From positions 1-64,000 of the forward strand of contig JAJQCW010000068.1 in the NCBI GenBank assembly GCA_021202515.1: DNA of 64,000 nucleotides, given 5' to 3'. Shown here in pieces: positions 1 to 8,252 of the stretch. The translations under genes were made by a program, and so were the position numbers. How positions within the stretch are numbered: the first letter of the stretch is position 1; every line of letters starts with the position of its first letter. Source of the stretch: Clostridiales bacterium. Its GTDB lineage: Bacteria; Bacillota; Clostridia; Oscillospirales; Oscillospiraceae. A model generated the notes under the pieces. It searched no databases. It worked only from the letters and a program-made list of their open reading frames with translations, and was not told the origin of the DNA.

Positions 1-514
1 GAACACCCACCACGTCACCGAGCCGGAGATCACCTTCATCACCACCCAGGAGCTGGAGGACCTGTACCCTGACCTGACCCCCAAGGAGCGGGAGAACGCC
101 TTCGTGGAAAAGCATCCCACCACTTTCCTGATGCAGATCGGCGGCAAGCTCAAGAGCGGCATCAAGCACGACGGACGCGCCCCCGACTACGACGACTGGA
201 CGCTGAACGGCGACCTGCTGTTCTGGAACTACCCTCTGCACCAGGCTTATGAGCTGTCCTCCATGGGCATCCGTGTGGACGCCGAGGCCATGGACCGCCA
301 GCTCACCGAGGCGGGCTGCGACGACCGGCGGGCGCTGCCCTTCCATCAGGGCGTGCTCAGCGGGGAACTGCCCCTCTCCATCGGCGGCGGCATCGGCCAG
401 AGCCGCCTGTGTATGCTGCTGATGGGCAGCGCCCACATCGGCGAGGTGCAGGTGACGGTTTGGGACGACGAGACCCGGCGGGCCTGCGAGGAGGCGGGCA
501 TCCCGCTGCTGTAA
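1..514 (+). CDS. asnA: Aspartate--ammonia ligase, C-terminal part (truncated by window edge)
   Basis: The reading frame is open from the left edge (first full codon at base 2) to a TAA at 512-514, so about 170 C-terminal residues are visible. The protein makes asparagine from aspartate, ammonia and ATP in the cytoplasm. The tail contains the family's late signatures: a DDWTLNGD segment, a [11 protein letters not shown] stretch and [16 protein letters not shown], the class-II aminoacyl-tRNA-synthetase-like ATP-binding motif 3 with its conserved arginine. It is followed by a strong terminator, so it ends its transcription unit. The N-terminal half and the promoter lie outside the window. Confidence 0.93.
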   Translation, partial: NTHHVTEPEITFITTQELEDLYPDLTPKERENAFVEKHPTTFLMQIGGKLKSGIKHDGRAPDYDDWTLNGDLLFWNYPLHQAYELSSMGIRVDAEAMDRQLTEAGCDDRRALPFHQGVLSGELPLSIGGGIGQSRLCMLLMGSAHIGEVQVTVWDDETRRACEEAGIPLL

Positions 515-546
515 CAGCACATAGCATATATTTTCATACAACGCGA

Positions 547-596
547 AACAACGGCGTTTCGTGGCAATTTGTCACGGAATACCGTTGTTTTTTTAT
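547..596 (+). terminator. Rho-independent terminator of asnA
   Basis: AACAACGG (547-554) pairs with CCGTTGTT (582-589), with an inner TTTCGTG/CACGGAA pairing, and is followed by a run of T. It lies 33 bases after the asnA stop. Confidence 0.85.
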
Positions 597-625
597 GATT
601 TAGGGTCAACTATGGGCAAAACCGA

Positions 626-829
626 AACAGGCGCCGGAGTGGGTTCCGGCGCCTGTTCTGAGCCTGTCAAAGACAGGCTCTCGACCAAAATCACGGATTT
701 TGGTCGAACATGCGGCCCCGGCAGCGCACGCGCAAGCGCGCACGTTTGGGGCCTCCCTGTGTGCTTTTGCCGGTACACGCCCGGCTAAAAGCACGAATTT
801 CATTTTATTTTGTTGCTTGCGCAACAAAA
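626..829. repeat. Cluster of five consecutive perfect hairpins in the asnA-parE-like intergenic region
   Basis: The 339-base gap between asnA and the topoisomerase gene holds five inverted repeats in a row: 626-637/646-657 (12 bp), 660-668/672-680 (9 bp), 681-692/696-707 (12 bp), 761-768/787-794 (8 bp) and 808-816/821-829 (9 bp). The last one is suitably placed to terminate the leftward topoisomerase gene. The others have no obvious T-run. No ORF with a ribosome binding site is seen. It may be a REP-like intergenic element or a stack of terminators between convergent genes. Confidence 0.6.
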
Positions 830-853
830 CTCCTGCGGAGGGCCTCATTTTCC

Positions 854-2839
854 TCACGAAATATCCGCCAAATCCAGATACTTATACCCGTTCTCGGAGA
901 TGTGGTCCTTCCGGCCCTGGAGGTTGTCCCCCAGCAGCAGGTCGAACACCGTGGCCGTCCGCTCCACGTCCTCCGGCATGACCTTGATGAGCCGCCGGGT
1001 GGCGGGGTTCATGGTGGTCAGCCACATCATGTCCGGCTCGTTCTCGCCCAGGCCCTTGGAGCGCTGGATGGAGCACTTCTTGCCGCTCAGCTCCCCGGCC
1101 AGCAGGTCGGATTTCTCTTTGTCGGAGTAGGCAAACCAGGTTTTGTCCTTCCAGGTAATCTCATACAGGGGGGACTCCGCGATATAGACATAGCCCTCGG
1201 TGATAAGCCTGGGGGTCAGCCGGTAGAGCATGGTCAGAATCAGCGTCCGAATTTGGTAACCGTCCACGTCGGCGTCAGTGCAGATGATGATTTTGCTCCA
1301 GCGCAGGTTGGCGATGTCGAAGTCCGCCATGTCCTTGGCCTTTTTCACCCCCACCAAATCCACGCCGCAGCCCATGACCTTCACCAGGTCGGTGATGATC
1401 TCGCTCTTGAAAATGCGGTTGTAATCGGCTTTCAGGCAGTTCAAAATCTTGCCCCGGACGGGCATAATGCCCTGAAACTCCGCGTCCCGGCTGAGCTTAC
1501 ACGCGCCCAGCGCGGAGTCGCCCTCCACGATATACAGCTCCCGGCGGCTCAGGTCCTTGGTGCGGCAGTCCACGAACTTCTGCACCCGGTTGGACAAATC
1601 CACGTTGCCGGAGAGCTTCTTTTTCAGGTTCAGCCGGGCCTTCTCCGCCGTCTCCCGGCTGCGTTTGTTCACCAGCACCTGTCCGGCGATCTTCTCCGCC
1701 TCGATGGGGTTCTCGATGAAGTAGACCTCTAACTGGCTGCGCAGGAAGTCCTGCATGGCCTCCTGGACAAAGCGGTTGTTGATGGCCTTTTTGGTCTGGT
1801 TTTCGTAGCTGGTCTGGGTAGAGAAGTTGTTGGAGACGAGAATCAGGCAGTCCTGAATGTCGTTCCAGGTGATTTTGCTCTCGTTTTTGTTGTATTTGTT
1901 CTGCTTTTTCAGGTAGGCGTCGATGCCCGCCACAAACGCCAGGCGCATGGCCTTCTCCGGGCTGCCCCCGTGCTCCAGCCAACTGGAGTTGTGGTAGTGC
2001 TCGATGCGGGTCTCCGTGTTGGAGAAACAAAAGGCCACCGACAGCTTGACCTTGTAATCCTCCCGGTCGGCCCGGTCCCGGCCCACCCGCTCGGTCTGGT
2101 AAAAGACCGGCGTGGTCAGGGGGTTCTCCCCCGCCAGCTCGGTCACATAGTCCACGATGCCGTTCTGGTAACAGAACTCCGTCACCTCGAACTTGTTCCC
2201 CACCTGGTTGCGGAACCGGAACGTGACCCCGGCGTTGACCACCGCCTGCCGCTTCATCACGTCCAGGTAGTAGTCCACGGGGATGTCGATCTCGGTAAAG
2301 ACCTCCAGGTCGGGCTTCCAGCGGAATTTGGAGCCGGTCTTGTGCTTCATGGGCTTTTTGTGCAGGCCGCCTACGTTTTCCCCCTTCTCGAAGTGGAGGG
2401 TGTACTGATAGCCGTCCCGGTAGATGGTGGCGTCAAAGTATTCGGAGGCGTATTGGGTGGCGCAGCTTCCCAGACCGTTGAGGCCCAGGGAGTACTCGTA
2501 GTTCTCCGCCCCGGCGCTGTACTTGCCTCCGGCGTAAAGCTCGCAGAACACCAGCTCCCAGTTGTAGCGGTTCTCGGCCTTGTTCCAGTCCACCGGGCAG
2601 CCCCGGCCAAAGTCCTCCACCTCCACCGAATGGTCGGCGTAGCGGGTGACGATGATGACGTTGCCGTGACCCTCCTTGGCCTCGTCGATGGCGTTGGAGA
2701 GGATCTCAAACACCGCGTGTTCGCAGCCCTCCAGCGAGTCGGAGCCAAAGATGACCCCAGGGCGCTTGCGGACCCGGTCTGCCCCTTTCAGGGAGGCGAT
2801 GGATTCGTTGTCATAGGTTCTGGCCGTCTTTCTTGCCAT
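854..2839 (-). CDS. Type II DNA topoisomerase subunit B (ParE/GyrB-like, second copy type)
   Basis: A 661-residue ATPase subunit of a type IIA topoisomerase, which changes DNA linking number together with a GyrA/ParC-type partner. The GHKL ATPase region is at residues about 20-200 (LSNAIDEA N-box, DFGRGCPVD, GLNGLGS). The TOPRIM region carries YIVEGDSALG and the metal-binding DADVDG. The QRSKGLGENEP and TTMNPATRRL blocks are near the C terminus. GDSALG replaces the usual GDSAGG, and DADVDGYQIRT replaces DADVDGSHIRT, so it is a divergent paralogue rather than the housekeeping GyrB. I chose the ATG at 2839 (MARKTARTYDN) over the one at 2863. Its likely partner is the subunit A gene at 45758-48001, unusually far away at 43 kb. 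The promoter was not identified. Confidence 0.9.
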   Translation of the reverse strand: MARKTARTYDNESIASLKGADRVRKRPGVIFGSDSLEGCEHAVFEILSNAIDEAKEGHGNVIIVTRYADHSVEVEDFGRGCPVDWNKAENRYNWELVFCELYAGGKYSAGAENYEYSLGLNGLGSCATQYASEYFDATIYRDGYQYTLHFEKGENVGGLHKKPMKHKTGSKFRWKPDLEVFTEIDIPVDYYLDVMKRQAVVNAGVTFRFRNQVGNKFEVTEFCYQNGIVDYVTELAGENPLTTPVFYQTERVGRDRADREDYKVKLSVAFCFSNTETRIEHYHNSSWLEHGGSPEKAMRLAFVAGIDAYLKKQNKYNKNESKITWNDIQDCLILVSNNFSTQTSYENQTKKAINNRFVQEAMQDFLRSQLEVYFIENPIEAEKIAGQVLVNKRSRETAEKARLNLKKKLSGNVDLSNRVQKFVDCRTKDLSRRELYIVEGDSALGACKLSRDAEFQGIMPVRGKILNCLKADYNRIFKSEIITDLVKVMGCGVDLVGVKKAKDMADFDIANLRWSKIIICTDADVDGYQIRTLILTMLYRLTPRLITEGYVYIAESPLYEITWKDKTWFAYSDKEKSDLLAGELSGKKCSIQRSKGLGENEPDMMWLTTMNPATRRLIKVMPEDVERTATVFDLLLGDNLQGRKDHISENGYKYLDLADIS

Positions 2840-2894
2840 AAGCTGCTTCACATATCCTTTCACAGCGGCGCGATGCCGCGCAGGTTTTCTAAAA

Positions 2895-3169
2895 TGTATC
2901 CCTTTGAATCAACCGCATTTTTAGTGGTTAGTAGTTAGAAAGAGGGAATCTCTATTGAAAATCCTACCTCTGTTGAACAAAACCGGCACCAGGCGATAAG
3001 CACCATACCCCTTGCCTCCGCCGTCAAGCGGCACTTCTGCCCTCAAGGGGCACTTCCGGCACTTCGTGCCTCCCTGCGCTGCGCTCCCTGCCCTGAACGG
3101 GGAGGAGGGCCGCCGCCTTTAGGCGGTGGCGGAGGGGTTTCCGGTACATAGCTGATTCAAAGAGAACAG
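2895..3169 (+). mobile_element. MITE-like repeat, copy A (long form)
   Basis: It starts with GTATCCCTTTGAATCAACCG and ends with AGCTGATTCAAAGAGAACAG, which are imperfect terminal inverted repeats shared with other copies in the window. Inside lie the family's AGTGGTTAGTAGTTAG segment, a GCACCAGGCGATAAGCACCA-like stretch and GC palindromes (GCCGTCAAGCGGC, CCGCCGCCTTTAGGCGG). There is no coding capacity. Its position is intergenic between the topoisomerase gene and the small-RNA unit. Confidence 0.65.
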
Positions 3170-3350
3170 TCAGCTCATTTTATCCGTTTTGGCCGCTGCT
3201 GTCAAGGAACGCTGCGAAGGCGAAAGCATCCGGCGCGAACGAACGGGCAAACCCGGCTTTGTTCCCTCGCCCCTCCAATTGGCCTACTTGTGCTCCCTTG
3301 GGACGCGGCTGTTGCCTCGAAAAGTTTTTTAAATTTATTTCAAAAAGTGC

Positions 3351-3379
3351 TTGACAATTCAGTGTCGCCGTGGTATAGT
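3351..3379 (+). promoter_or_regulatory. Consensus sigma-A promoter of the small-RNA unit
   Basis: TTGACA (3351-3356), a 17-base spacer and TATAGT (3374-3379). Nothing downstream encodes more than about 10 residues before the terminator at 3615-3655. Confidence 0.85.
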
Positions 3380-3385
3380 ATATTC

Positions 3386-3660
3386 AACAAAAAGAAAAGC
3401 CAAAATCAAAACCGAACGATAGCCACCACCCATTCGTGGAGGCCCGGTAGCTGATCCGTCACCTCAGCCTTCCCCCTATTCTGCATCCGCAGGACATTCG
3501 GATGATAACGATATTGAGATTGGCATTTCAGCGATGCGTGGACAATGGGGTCCACAAAAATACAAAAAGAAAGCGAGGGATAAGCGGTATGCGTTTAGAT
3601 TTCAAAATAGAACAGAAGTGACCTGATCCAGAGGTTGAATGGATCGGGTCACTTCTTTTT
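3386..3660 (+). ncRNA. Candidate structured non-coding RNA (family not identified)
   Basis: A consensus promoter and a strong terminator bracket about 270 bases with no convincing gene. Helices visible by eye are an outer stem GCCAA (3399-3403) with TTGGC (3520-3524) continued by TCAA (3406-3409) with TTGA (3514-3517), then GCTGA 3450-3454/TCAGC 3464-3468, CATCCG 3484-3489/CGGATG 3499-3504 and GTGGAC 3538-3543/GTCCAC 3550-3555. This is a multibranched fold followed by an A-rich linker and the terminator. A 10-codon ORF (MRLDFKIEQK, ATG at 3589) runs into the terminator stem. It does not look like one long 6S-type hairpin. The raiA RNA and other Clostridia ncRNA families are candidates that I cannot test here. 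Confidence 0.6.
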
Positions 3661-3661
3661 T
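3615..3661 (+). terminator. Terminator of the small-RNA unit
   Basis: A 15-bp stem (3615-3629 with 3641-3655, one G-T wobble), an 11-base loop and six T. It lies just before the convergent DUF4250 gene. Confidence 0.9.
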
Positions 3662-3677
3662 ACGTGCATCTCGCAGG

Positions 3678-3854
3678 TCACACGAACTGGTTGCGCTCCG
3701 GGCTGTATTCGTAGTTGATGAGAGACAGCTTCTGCCGGATCTGTCCTTCGTCCACGCAGTTGGCCTTGCAGAACTCCCCCAGGGAACTGTAGTTGTCCCG
3801 CAGTTGGGTGTTGAGATAGCTCAGCAAAATCACCGGGTCGTTGGGGATACTCAT
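3678..3854 (-). CDS. DUF4250 domain-containing small protein
   Basis: A 58-residue cytoplasmic protein starting MSIPNDPVILLSYLNTQLRD and ending INYEYSPERNQFV. The pattern (N-terminal P-x-DP-x-x-LLSxxNTxLRDxY, C-terminal YEYxPExNQF) matches the DUF4250 family of Firmicutes, whose function is unknown. The ATG at 3854 is preceded by GGGAGGTGATTTTCC, a strong ribosome binding site. It is a single gene, convergent with the small-RNA unit and divergent from the LacI gene. Confidence 0.85.
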   Translation of the reverse strand: MSIPNDPVILLSYLNTQLRDNYSSLGEFCKANCVDEGQIRQKLSLINYEYSPERNQFV

Positions 3855-3956
3855 GGAAAATCACCTCCCGCACAGCGGTTTATCCAGCAGACATTATCAT
3901 AGCACAGCGCTGGGAAAATGTCGAGAATAAATTCCACTTTTGCGGCAGGGTTTCCT

Positions 3957-3985
3957 TTGACATACGAACAACAATGTGTTATAGT
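3957..3985 (+). promoter_or_regulatory. Promoter of the LacI-family regulator
   Basis: TTGACA (3957-3962), a 17-base spacer and TATAGT (3980-3985). Confidence 0.8.
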
Positions 3986-3991
3986 AACAAA

Positions 3992-4008
3992 TATCTTATT
4001 ATAAGATA
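3992..4008. promoter_or_regulatory. Candidate autoregulatory operator of the LacI-family gene
   Basis: A perfect inverted repeat TATCTTA-TTA-TAAGATA lies at the expected transcription start, 23 bases before the regulator's ATG. The position suggests a roadblock operator. It lacks the central CG common in LacI operators, so the identity of the binder is an inference. Confidence 0.5.
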
Positions 4009-4030
4009 CAAGTCAATTGGAGGGATCGCT

Positions 4031-5077
4031 ATGGTGACCATCCGAGACATCGCCCAGGCGTGCGGTGTGTCCATCGCCACTGTGTCCAATGTGCTGAACG
4101 GGAAGAAAAATGTTTCCGCCGAAATGCGTACACGGGTCATGGAAAAAGTGCGGGAGATGAACTACACCCCCAACTCCGTCGCCAAAAACCTGAAAACCAA
4201 AAAGACCCGTACCCTGGGCATCATCGTGGAGGACATCACCATCTTCTCTATCCCCGACCTGGTGGACGGCATTACCGAGTGCTGCGAGGTGAACAACTAC
4301 CGGGTCATGCTCAGCAATCTGCGCCTGTTTCAGAAGTTTGATGATGCGTACTATCATCAGGACGTCTACCGGGAGCAGCTTCATGAGGTGCTTCGGCTGC
4401 TGCTGGCCGACCAGGTGGAGGCGGTCATCTACATCTCCGCTCACGAGCGGACCATCCACTGTCTGCCAGACCACTTCCCCATTCCCCTGGTCATGTGCTA
4501 TGCCTACAGCGCGACCCCAGGCGTTCCCTCCCTCTTGATCGATGAGACCACACCGACAAAAGAGCTGATCCAATCCGCCATCGACATGGGGCACCGGCGC
4601 ATTGGCGTCATCACCGGCAAGCAGGACAGCGTCCACACCCAGCAGCGCCTGCTGGCCTACCGGCAGGCCCTGGCTCAGAACGGCATCCCTTACGACCCCG
4701 GCCTGATTTGCGAAGGGGACTGGGAGCGGGAGAGCGGCATCCGCTGTACCGACCGGCTGCTGGAACAGGGAGCCACGACAATCTTCTGCATGAACGACCT
4801 GATGGCCGGCGGCGTCTACGCCCGCCTGAAAGAACTGGGCCTGGTTGTGGGCAGGGATGTGGGCGTTATGGGCTACGACAACCGGCTGCTGAGCCAGTAC
4901 CTGGACCCGCCCCTGACCACCGTGGAGCTGCCCCTCCACGACCTGGGCTGCCGGGCCGGAGAAATCGCGCTGGCCGCCCTCTCCGCCGAGAGCGCCCCGC
5001 CTCCGGAGCATACCTATGTGGCGGGGAAGGTGATTTTGCGGGGTTCAGTGCAGAAAATCGAACCACCTCTGGAATAA
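4031..5077 (+). CDS. LacI/GalR-family transcriptional regulator
   Basis: A 348-residue DNA-binding repressor. Residues 1-25 form the helix-turn-helix (VTIRDIAQACGVSIATVSNVLNG). The hinge ends near KNLKTKKTRTLGIIVEDI. Residues about 60-340 are a periplasmic-binding-protein-like effector domain with the MGHRRIGVITG and DVGVMGYDN motifs. The ATG at 4031 follows GGAGGGATCGCT. It is monocistronic, with its own promoter, a dyad at the start site and a terminator. No sugar transporter or glycosidase is nearby, so the effector cannot be guessed and the targets are probably elsewhere. Confidence 0.9.
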   Translation: MVTIRDIAQACGVSIATVSNVLNGKKNVSAEMRTRVMEKVREMNYTPNSVAKNLKTKKTRTLGIIVEDITIFSIPDLVDGITECCEVNNYRVMLSNLRLFQKFDDAYYHQDVYREQLHEVLRLLLADQVEAVIYISAHERTIHCLPDHFPIPLVMCYAYSATPGVPSLLIDETTPTKELIQSAIDMGHRRIGVITGKQDSVHTQQRLLAYRQALAQNGIPYDPGLICEGDWERESGIRCTDRLLEQGATTIFCMNDLMAGGVYARLKELGLVVGRDVGVMGYDNRLLSQYLDPPLTTVELPLHDLGCRAGEIALAALSAESAPPPEHTYVAGKVILRGSVQKIEPPLE

Positions 5078-5100
5078 GCTACGTATACAATAATGAAACT

Positions 5101-5137
5101 GCCCGAACCCGGCTTTGCAGCCAGGTTCGGGCTTTTT
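5101..5137. terminator. Bidirectional terminator between lacI-type gene and metY
   Basis: GCCCGAACC (5101-5109) pairs with GGTTCGGGC (5124-5132), followed by TTTTT on the plus strand. It serves the two convergent genes. Confidence 0.85.
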
Positions 5138-5156
5138 GCACTGTTTTGGCTCTTTT

Positions 5157-6452
5157 TCAGTCGCCGAATGCCTGTTCCAAATCGGCGAGGATGTCGTTGA
5201 TGTTCTCGGTGCCGATAGAGAGGCGGATGGTGTTGGGTTTGATGCCCTGGTCCAACAGCTCCTCCGGGCTGAGCTGGGAGTGGGTGGTGGTGGCCGGGTG
5301 GATGACCAGGCTCTTCACGTCGGCTACGTTTGCCAGCAGGGAGAAGATCTGGAGCCGGTCAATGAACTCAAACGCCTCTTTCTGGCCGCCCTTGATCTCA
5401 AAGGTGAAGATGGACGCGCCGCCGTTGGGGAAATATTTCTCATACAGGGCGTGGTCGGGGTGGTCGGGCAGGGATGGGTGGTTGACCCGTTCCACCTTGG
5501 GGTGGTTGACCAGGTACTCCACTACCTTTTTGGTGTTCTCCGCGTGGCGCTCCAGCCGCAGGGACAGGGTCTCGGTGCCCTGGAGCAACAGGAACGCGGC
5601 GAAGGGGGAGATGGTGGCTCCCGTGTCCCGCAGGAGGATGGCCCGGATGTAGGTGGCGAAGGCGGCGGGACCTGCCGCGTCGGTGAATTTGACACCATGG
5701 TAACTGGGGTTGGGCTCGGAGATCCAGGGGTAGCGCCCGCTGGCGGCCCAGTCGAAGGTGCCGCCGTCCACGATGACGCCGCCCAGGGTGATGCCGTGTC
5801 CGCCGATGAACTTGGTGGCGGAGTGGACCACGATGTCCGCGCCGTGCTCGATGGGGCGGATGAGATAGGGAGTGCCGAAGGTGTTGTCGATGACCAGGGG
5901 CAGGCCGTGCTTATGGGCGATGTCCGCGATGGCGTCGATGTCCGGGATGTCGGAATTGGGGTTGCCCAGGGTCTCGATGTAGACCGCCTTGGTGTTGGGC
6001 TGAATGGCGTTCTCCAGCTCCACCAGGTCGTGGGCGTCCACGAAGGTGGCGGAGATGCCGTACAGGGGCAGGGTGTGGTCCAGCAGGTTGTAGCTGCCGC
6101 CGTAAATGGTCTTTTGGGCAACGATGTGCTCTCCCGCCTTGGCCAGGGCCTGGATGCTGTAGGTGATGGCGGCTGCGCCGGAGGCCACCGCCAGTCCCGC
6201 CACGCCGCCCTCCAGGGCGGCAATGCGTTCCTCAAACACCCCCTGGGTGGAGTTGGTCAGCCGCCCGTAGATGTTGCCGGAGTCGGTCAGGTTGAAACGG
6301 GCGGCGGCGTGGTCGCAGTCCCGGAACACATAGGAGGTGGTCTGGTAGATGGGGACAGCCCGGGCATCGGAGGTGTGGTCATAGTCCTCCTGGCCGATGT
6401 GGAGCTGCTTGGTCTCGAAGGCCCATTTGGAAGTATCCGTAATTTTTGCCAT
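5157..6452 (-). CDS. metY: O-acetylhomoserine aminocarboxypropyltransferase (sulfhydrylase)
   Basis: A 431-residue PLP enzyme of the Cys/Met metabolism family. It makes homocysteine from O-acetylhomoserine and sulfide, and some members also act on O-acetylserine. Features include WAFETKQLHIGQ at the N terminus, YGRLTNST, the VIDNTFGTPYL loop and the PLP lysine in VVHSATKFIGGHG. The length is typical. The ATG at 6452 is preceded by AGAGGTACACATC. It lies downstream of cysK in the same direction, separated by a 21-codon ORF and a hairpin that may attenuate it (6480-6568). Confidence 0.92.
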   Translation of the reverse strand: MAKITDTSKWAFETKQLHIGQEDYDHTSDARAVPIYQTTSYVFRDCDHAAARFNLTDSGNIYGRLTNSTQGVFEERIAALEGGVAGLAVASGAAAITYSIQALAKAGEHIVAQKTIYGGSYNLLDHTLPLYGISATFVDAHDLVELENAIQPNTKAVYIETLGNPNSDIPDIDAIADIAHKHGLPLVIDNTFGTPYLIRPIEHGADIVVHSATKFIGGHGITLGGVIVDGGTFDWAASGRYPWISEPNPSYHGVKFTDAAGPAAFATYIRAILLRDTGATISPFAAFLLLQGTETLSLRLERHAENTKKVVEYLVNHPKVERVNHPSLPDHPDHALYEKYFPNGGASIFTFEIKGGQKEAFEFIDRLQIFSLLANVADVKSLVIHPATTTHSQLSPEELLDQGIKPNTIRLSIGTENINDILADLEQAFGD

Positions 6453-6479
6453 GATGTGTACCTCTTTCTGATGTTTTAG

Positions 6480-6507
6480 GATAATTGGATGGTAAGAAAC
6501 AATTATC
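6480..6507 (-). promoter_or_regulatory. Hairpin overlapping the leader-ORF stop, upstream of metY
   Basis: A perfect 8-bp stem GATAATTG/CAATTATC with a 12-base loop. The 5' arm (minus strand) contains the stop codon of the small ORF at 6503-6568, and the metY ribosome binding site follows about 12 bases after the 3' arm. A ribosome paused at the ORF's cysteine codon, three codons before the stop, would cover the 5' arm. There is no T-run, so any control would be translational or through mRNA stability. Confidence 0.45.
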
Positions 6508-6568
6508 TGGTACACATTCGCCCAAAGCGGAAGTTGTGCCGCAGCAGCCGGGGGAAGGAAACGTTCAT
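6503..6568 (-). CDS. Candidate 21-residue leader peptide between cysK and metY
   Basis: The ORF encodes MNVSFPRLLRHNFRFGRMC followed by TR and a stop. Its ATG at 6568 has a near-perfect ribosome binding site (AAAGGAG, 7 bases away). It lies 25 bases after the cysK stop and is followed by a hairpin that includes its stop codon, then metY. The single cysteine near the C terminus and the sulfur-assimilation neighbours suggest a cysteine-sensing leader peptide. This is inferred from position and signals, and no homologue is known to me. Confidence 0.5.
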   Translation of the reverse strand: MNVSFPRLLRHNFRFGRMCTR

Positions 6569-6593
6569 AGGAAAAACTCCTTTATTCGTCTGT

Positions 6594-7526
6594 TTACTCG
6601 TCTTGGAACAGAGGGGTGGACAGGTAGCGGTCGCCGGTGTCGGGCAGCAGCACCACGATGACCTTGCCCTGATTCTCTGGGCGCTGGGCCAGTTGGGTGG
6701 CGGCCCACACCGCCGCGCCGGAGGAGATGCCCACCAGCACACCCTCGGCCTTGGCCACGGCGTTGCCGGTGTGGAACGCGTCCTCGTTGGAGACGGGGAT
6801 GATTTCATCGTAGATGGAGGTGTCCAGCGTGTCGGGGACAAAGCCCGCGCCGATGCCCTGGATTTTGTGGCTGCCGCCCTTGCCCTGGGACAGGACAGGG
6901 GAGCTGAGCGGCTCCACGGCGACGATTTTCACGTTGGGTTTCTGCTCCTTCAGGTACGCGCCCACGCCGGTGATGGTGCCGCCGGTACCCACGCCCGCCA
7001 CGAAGATGTCCACCTTGCCCTCGGTATCGGCCCAAATCTCCGGGCCGGTGGTGGCTTTGTGGGTGGCGGGGTTGGCGGGGTTGACGAACTGGCCAGGGAT
7101 GAAAGCGTTGGGGATCTCCTTCGCCAACTCGTCGGCCTTGGCGATGGCCCCTTTCATACCCCTGGCCCCCTCGGTCAGCACCAGCTCCGCGCCGTAGGCT
7201 TTCATCAGGTTCCGTCGCTCGATGCTCATGGTCTCCGGCATGACGATGATGATGCGGTAGCCCTTGGCGGTGGCGACGGCGGCCAGGCCGATGCCGGTGT
7301 TGCCGGAGGTGGGCTCGATGATGACGGAGTCGGGAGTCAGCAGGCCCTTGGCCTCCGCGTCCTCGATCATGGCCTTGGCGATGCGGTCCTTGACGGACCC
7401 GGCGGGGTTGAAGTACTCCAGCTTAGCCAACAGGGTGGCCTGGAGATGGTTTTTGGCCTCGTAATTGGTCAGCTCCAGCAGGGGGGTGTTGCCCACCAAA
7501 TCGGTGACAGAGTGATAAATTGCCAT
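6594..7526 (-). CDS. cysK: Cysteine synthase A (O-acetylserine sulfhydrylase)
   Basis: A 310-residue PLP enzyme that converts O-acetylserine and sulfide to cysteine and acetate. Visible motifs are VGNTPLLEL at residues 11-19, the PLP lysine in [11 protein letters not shown], the substrate loop [11 protein letters not shown], the phosphate-cup loop [10 protein letters not shown], and the GISSGAA block near the C terminus. The ATG at 7526 follows AAAGGAGCGTTTTCC. It heads the sulfur unit cysK-small ORF-metY. No serine acetyltransferase is in the window. Confidence 0.95.
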   Translation of the reverse strand: MAIYHSVTDLVGNTPLLELTNYEAKNHLQATLLAKLEYFNPAGSVKDRIAKAMIEDAEAKGLLTPDSVIIEPTSGNTGIGLAAVATAKGYRIIIVMPETMSIERRNLMKAYGAELVLTEGARGMKGAIAKADELAKEIPNAFIPGQFVNPANPATHKATTGPEIWADTEGKVDIFVAGVGTGGTITGVGAYLKEQKPNVKIVAVEPLSSPVLSQGKGGSHKIQGIGAGFVPDTLDTSIYDEIIPVSNEDAFHTGNAVAKAEGVLVGISSGAAVWAATQLAQRPENQGKVIVVLLPDTGDRYLSTPLFQDE

Positions 7527-7680
7527 GGAAAACGCTCCTTTCAGCGGTAAAACACGATTTTATGCAAATTTTTCTCGTTCAGGGTCTGTTCAGCACACCC
7601 GACATCGGAAAAAGGAAAAACGCTTCATTGTAACACTTTCTTTCTGTAGAAGCCCGGCTCCCTGGGAACCGGATGAGGGT

Positions 7681-7709
7681 ATCTTATCACAATATTCCCA
7701 CCAAGTCAA
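7681..7709 (-). promoter_or_regulatory. Promoter of cysK
   Basis: On the minus strand TTGACT, a 17-base spacer and TAAGAT. An imperfect dyad (ATTCCCACC...GGTAAAT, about 7694-7717) overlaps the -35 region and could be a CymR/Rrf2-type operator. That is a guess. Confidence 0.6.
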
Positions 7710-7785
7710 TAGGTAAATAGGGTAAAATAAAATTTTTCTGATTATCCCTTTCACTCAGCCTTTTGCTCGAAACCCCGCCGCCAAA

Positions 7786-7818
7786 AAAACGGCTCCCTCC
7801 CTTTGGAGAGAGCCGCTT
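7786..7818 (-). terminator. Terminator of the two-component/DUF3783 unit
   Basis: On the minus strand CGGCTCTCTCC-AAAG-GGAGGGAGCCG followed by seven T. It lies 40 bases after the DUF3783 stop. The rest of 7527-7858 holds the cysK leader and promoter. Confidence 0.85.
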
Positions 7819-7858
7819 TCAGGCAATATGCTTTTGTCCGGGCCAAAAAACGGCGTTT

Positions 7859-8242
7859 TCACCGTTTTTTCGCCCGCTGTTCAAACTTCCGGTGTTCCTT
7901 CACCAGCTCCCGCGCCAGCATGGGCGCGTTCCAGTACTGGTTGGCAGGGGTCAGGACGGCTTTCAGCGCGCCGGTACACAGCCCCGCGCCCCGCAGGGCG
8001 TCCAGCGCCCGGTCTGTCGTCTCCTCCGGCACGCCGCAGAACACCAGCACCGGCGCGGCCAGGGTCTGCGTACCACCCTGTTTCACCGGCGGCAGTGGCC
8101 CGTCTCCGGCCAGCAGGCCGATGGGCTGGCTGTATCTGGCCCGCTCCGGCACGCGCACCTCCAACCCCAGGGGGGACAGGGTATTTTGCACCATGGGGCC
8201 TTCCAGCGCCTTTGCGCCGAAAAACAGCACGCAGGGTCTCAT
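7859..8242 (-). CDS. DUF3783 domain-containing protein
   Basis: A 127-residue protein starting MRPCVLFFGAKA and ending in a basic tail (FEQRAKKR). The central LKAVLTPANQYW and C-terminal LARELVKEH are typical of the small DUF3783 family, whose function is unknown. The ATG at 8242 sits 6 bases after AGGTG, and the in-frame GTG at 8251 is the alternative. It lies 10 bases after the histidine kinase stop, so it is co-transcribed with the two-component system. Confidence 0.7.
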   Translation of the reverse strand: MRPCVLFFGAKALEGPMVQNTLSPLGLEVRVPERARYSQPIGLLAGDGPLPPVKQGGTQTLAAPVLVFCGVPEETTDRALDALRGAGLCTGALKAVLTPANQYWNAPMLARELVKEHRKFEQRAKKR

Positions 8243-8252
8243 TCGCAGCACC

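Noticed and set aside
3504..3524. Fur-box-like GATAACGATATTGAGATTG
   Set aside because: Only about half of the consensus positions match, and it lies inside the transcribed RNA, where it forms part of a stem.
3386..3660. 6S RNA assignment for the RNA at 3386
   Set aside because: The visible helices form a branched structure rather than one long interrupted hairpin; left unassigned.
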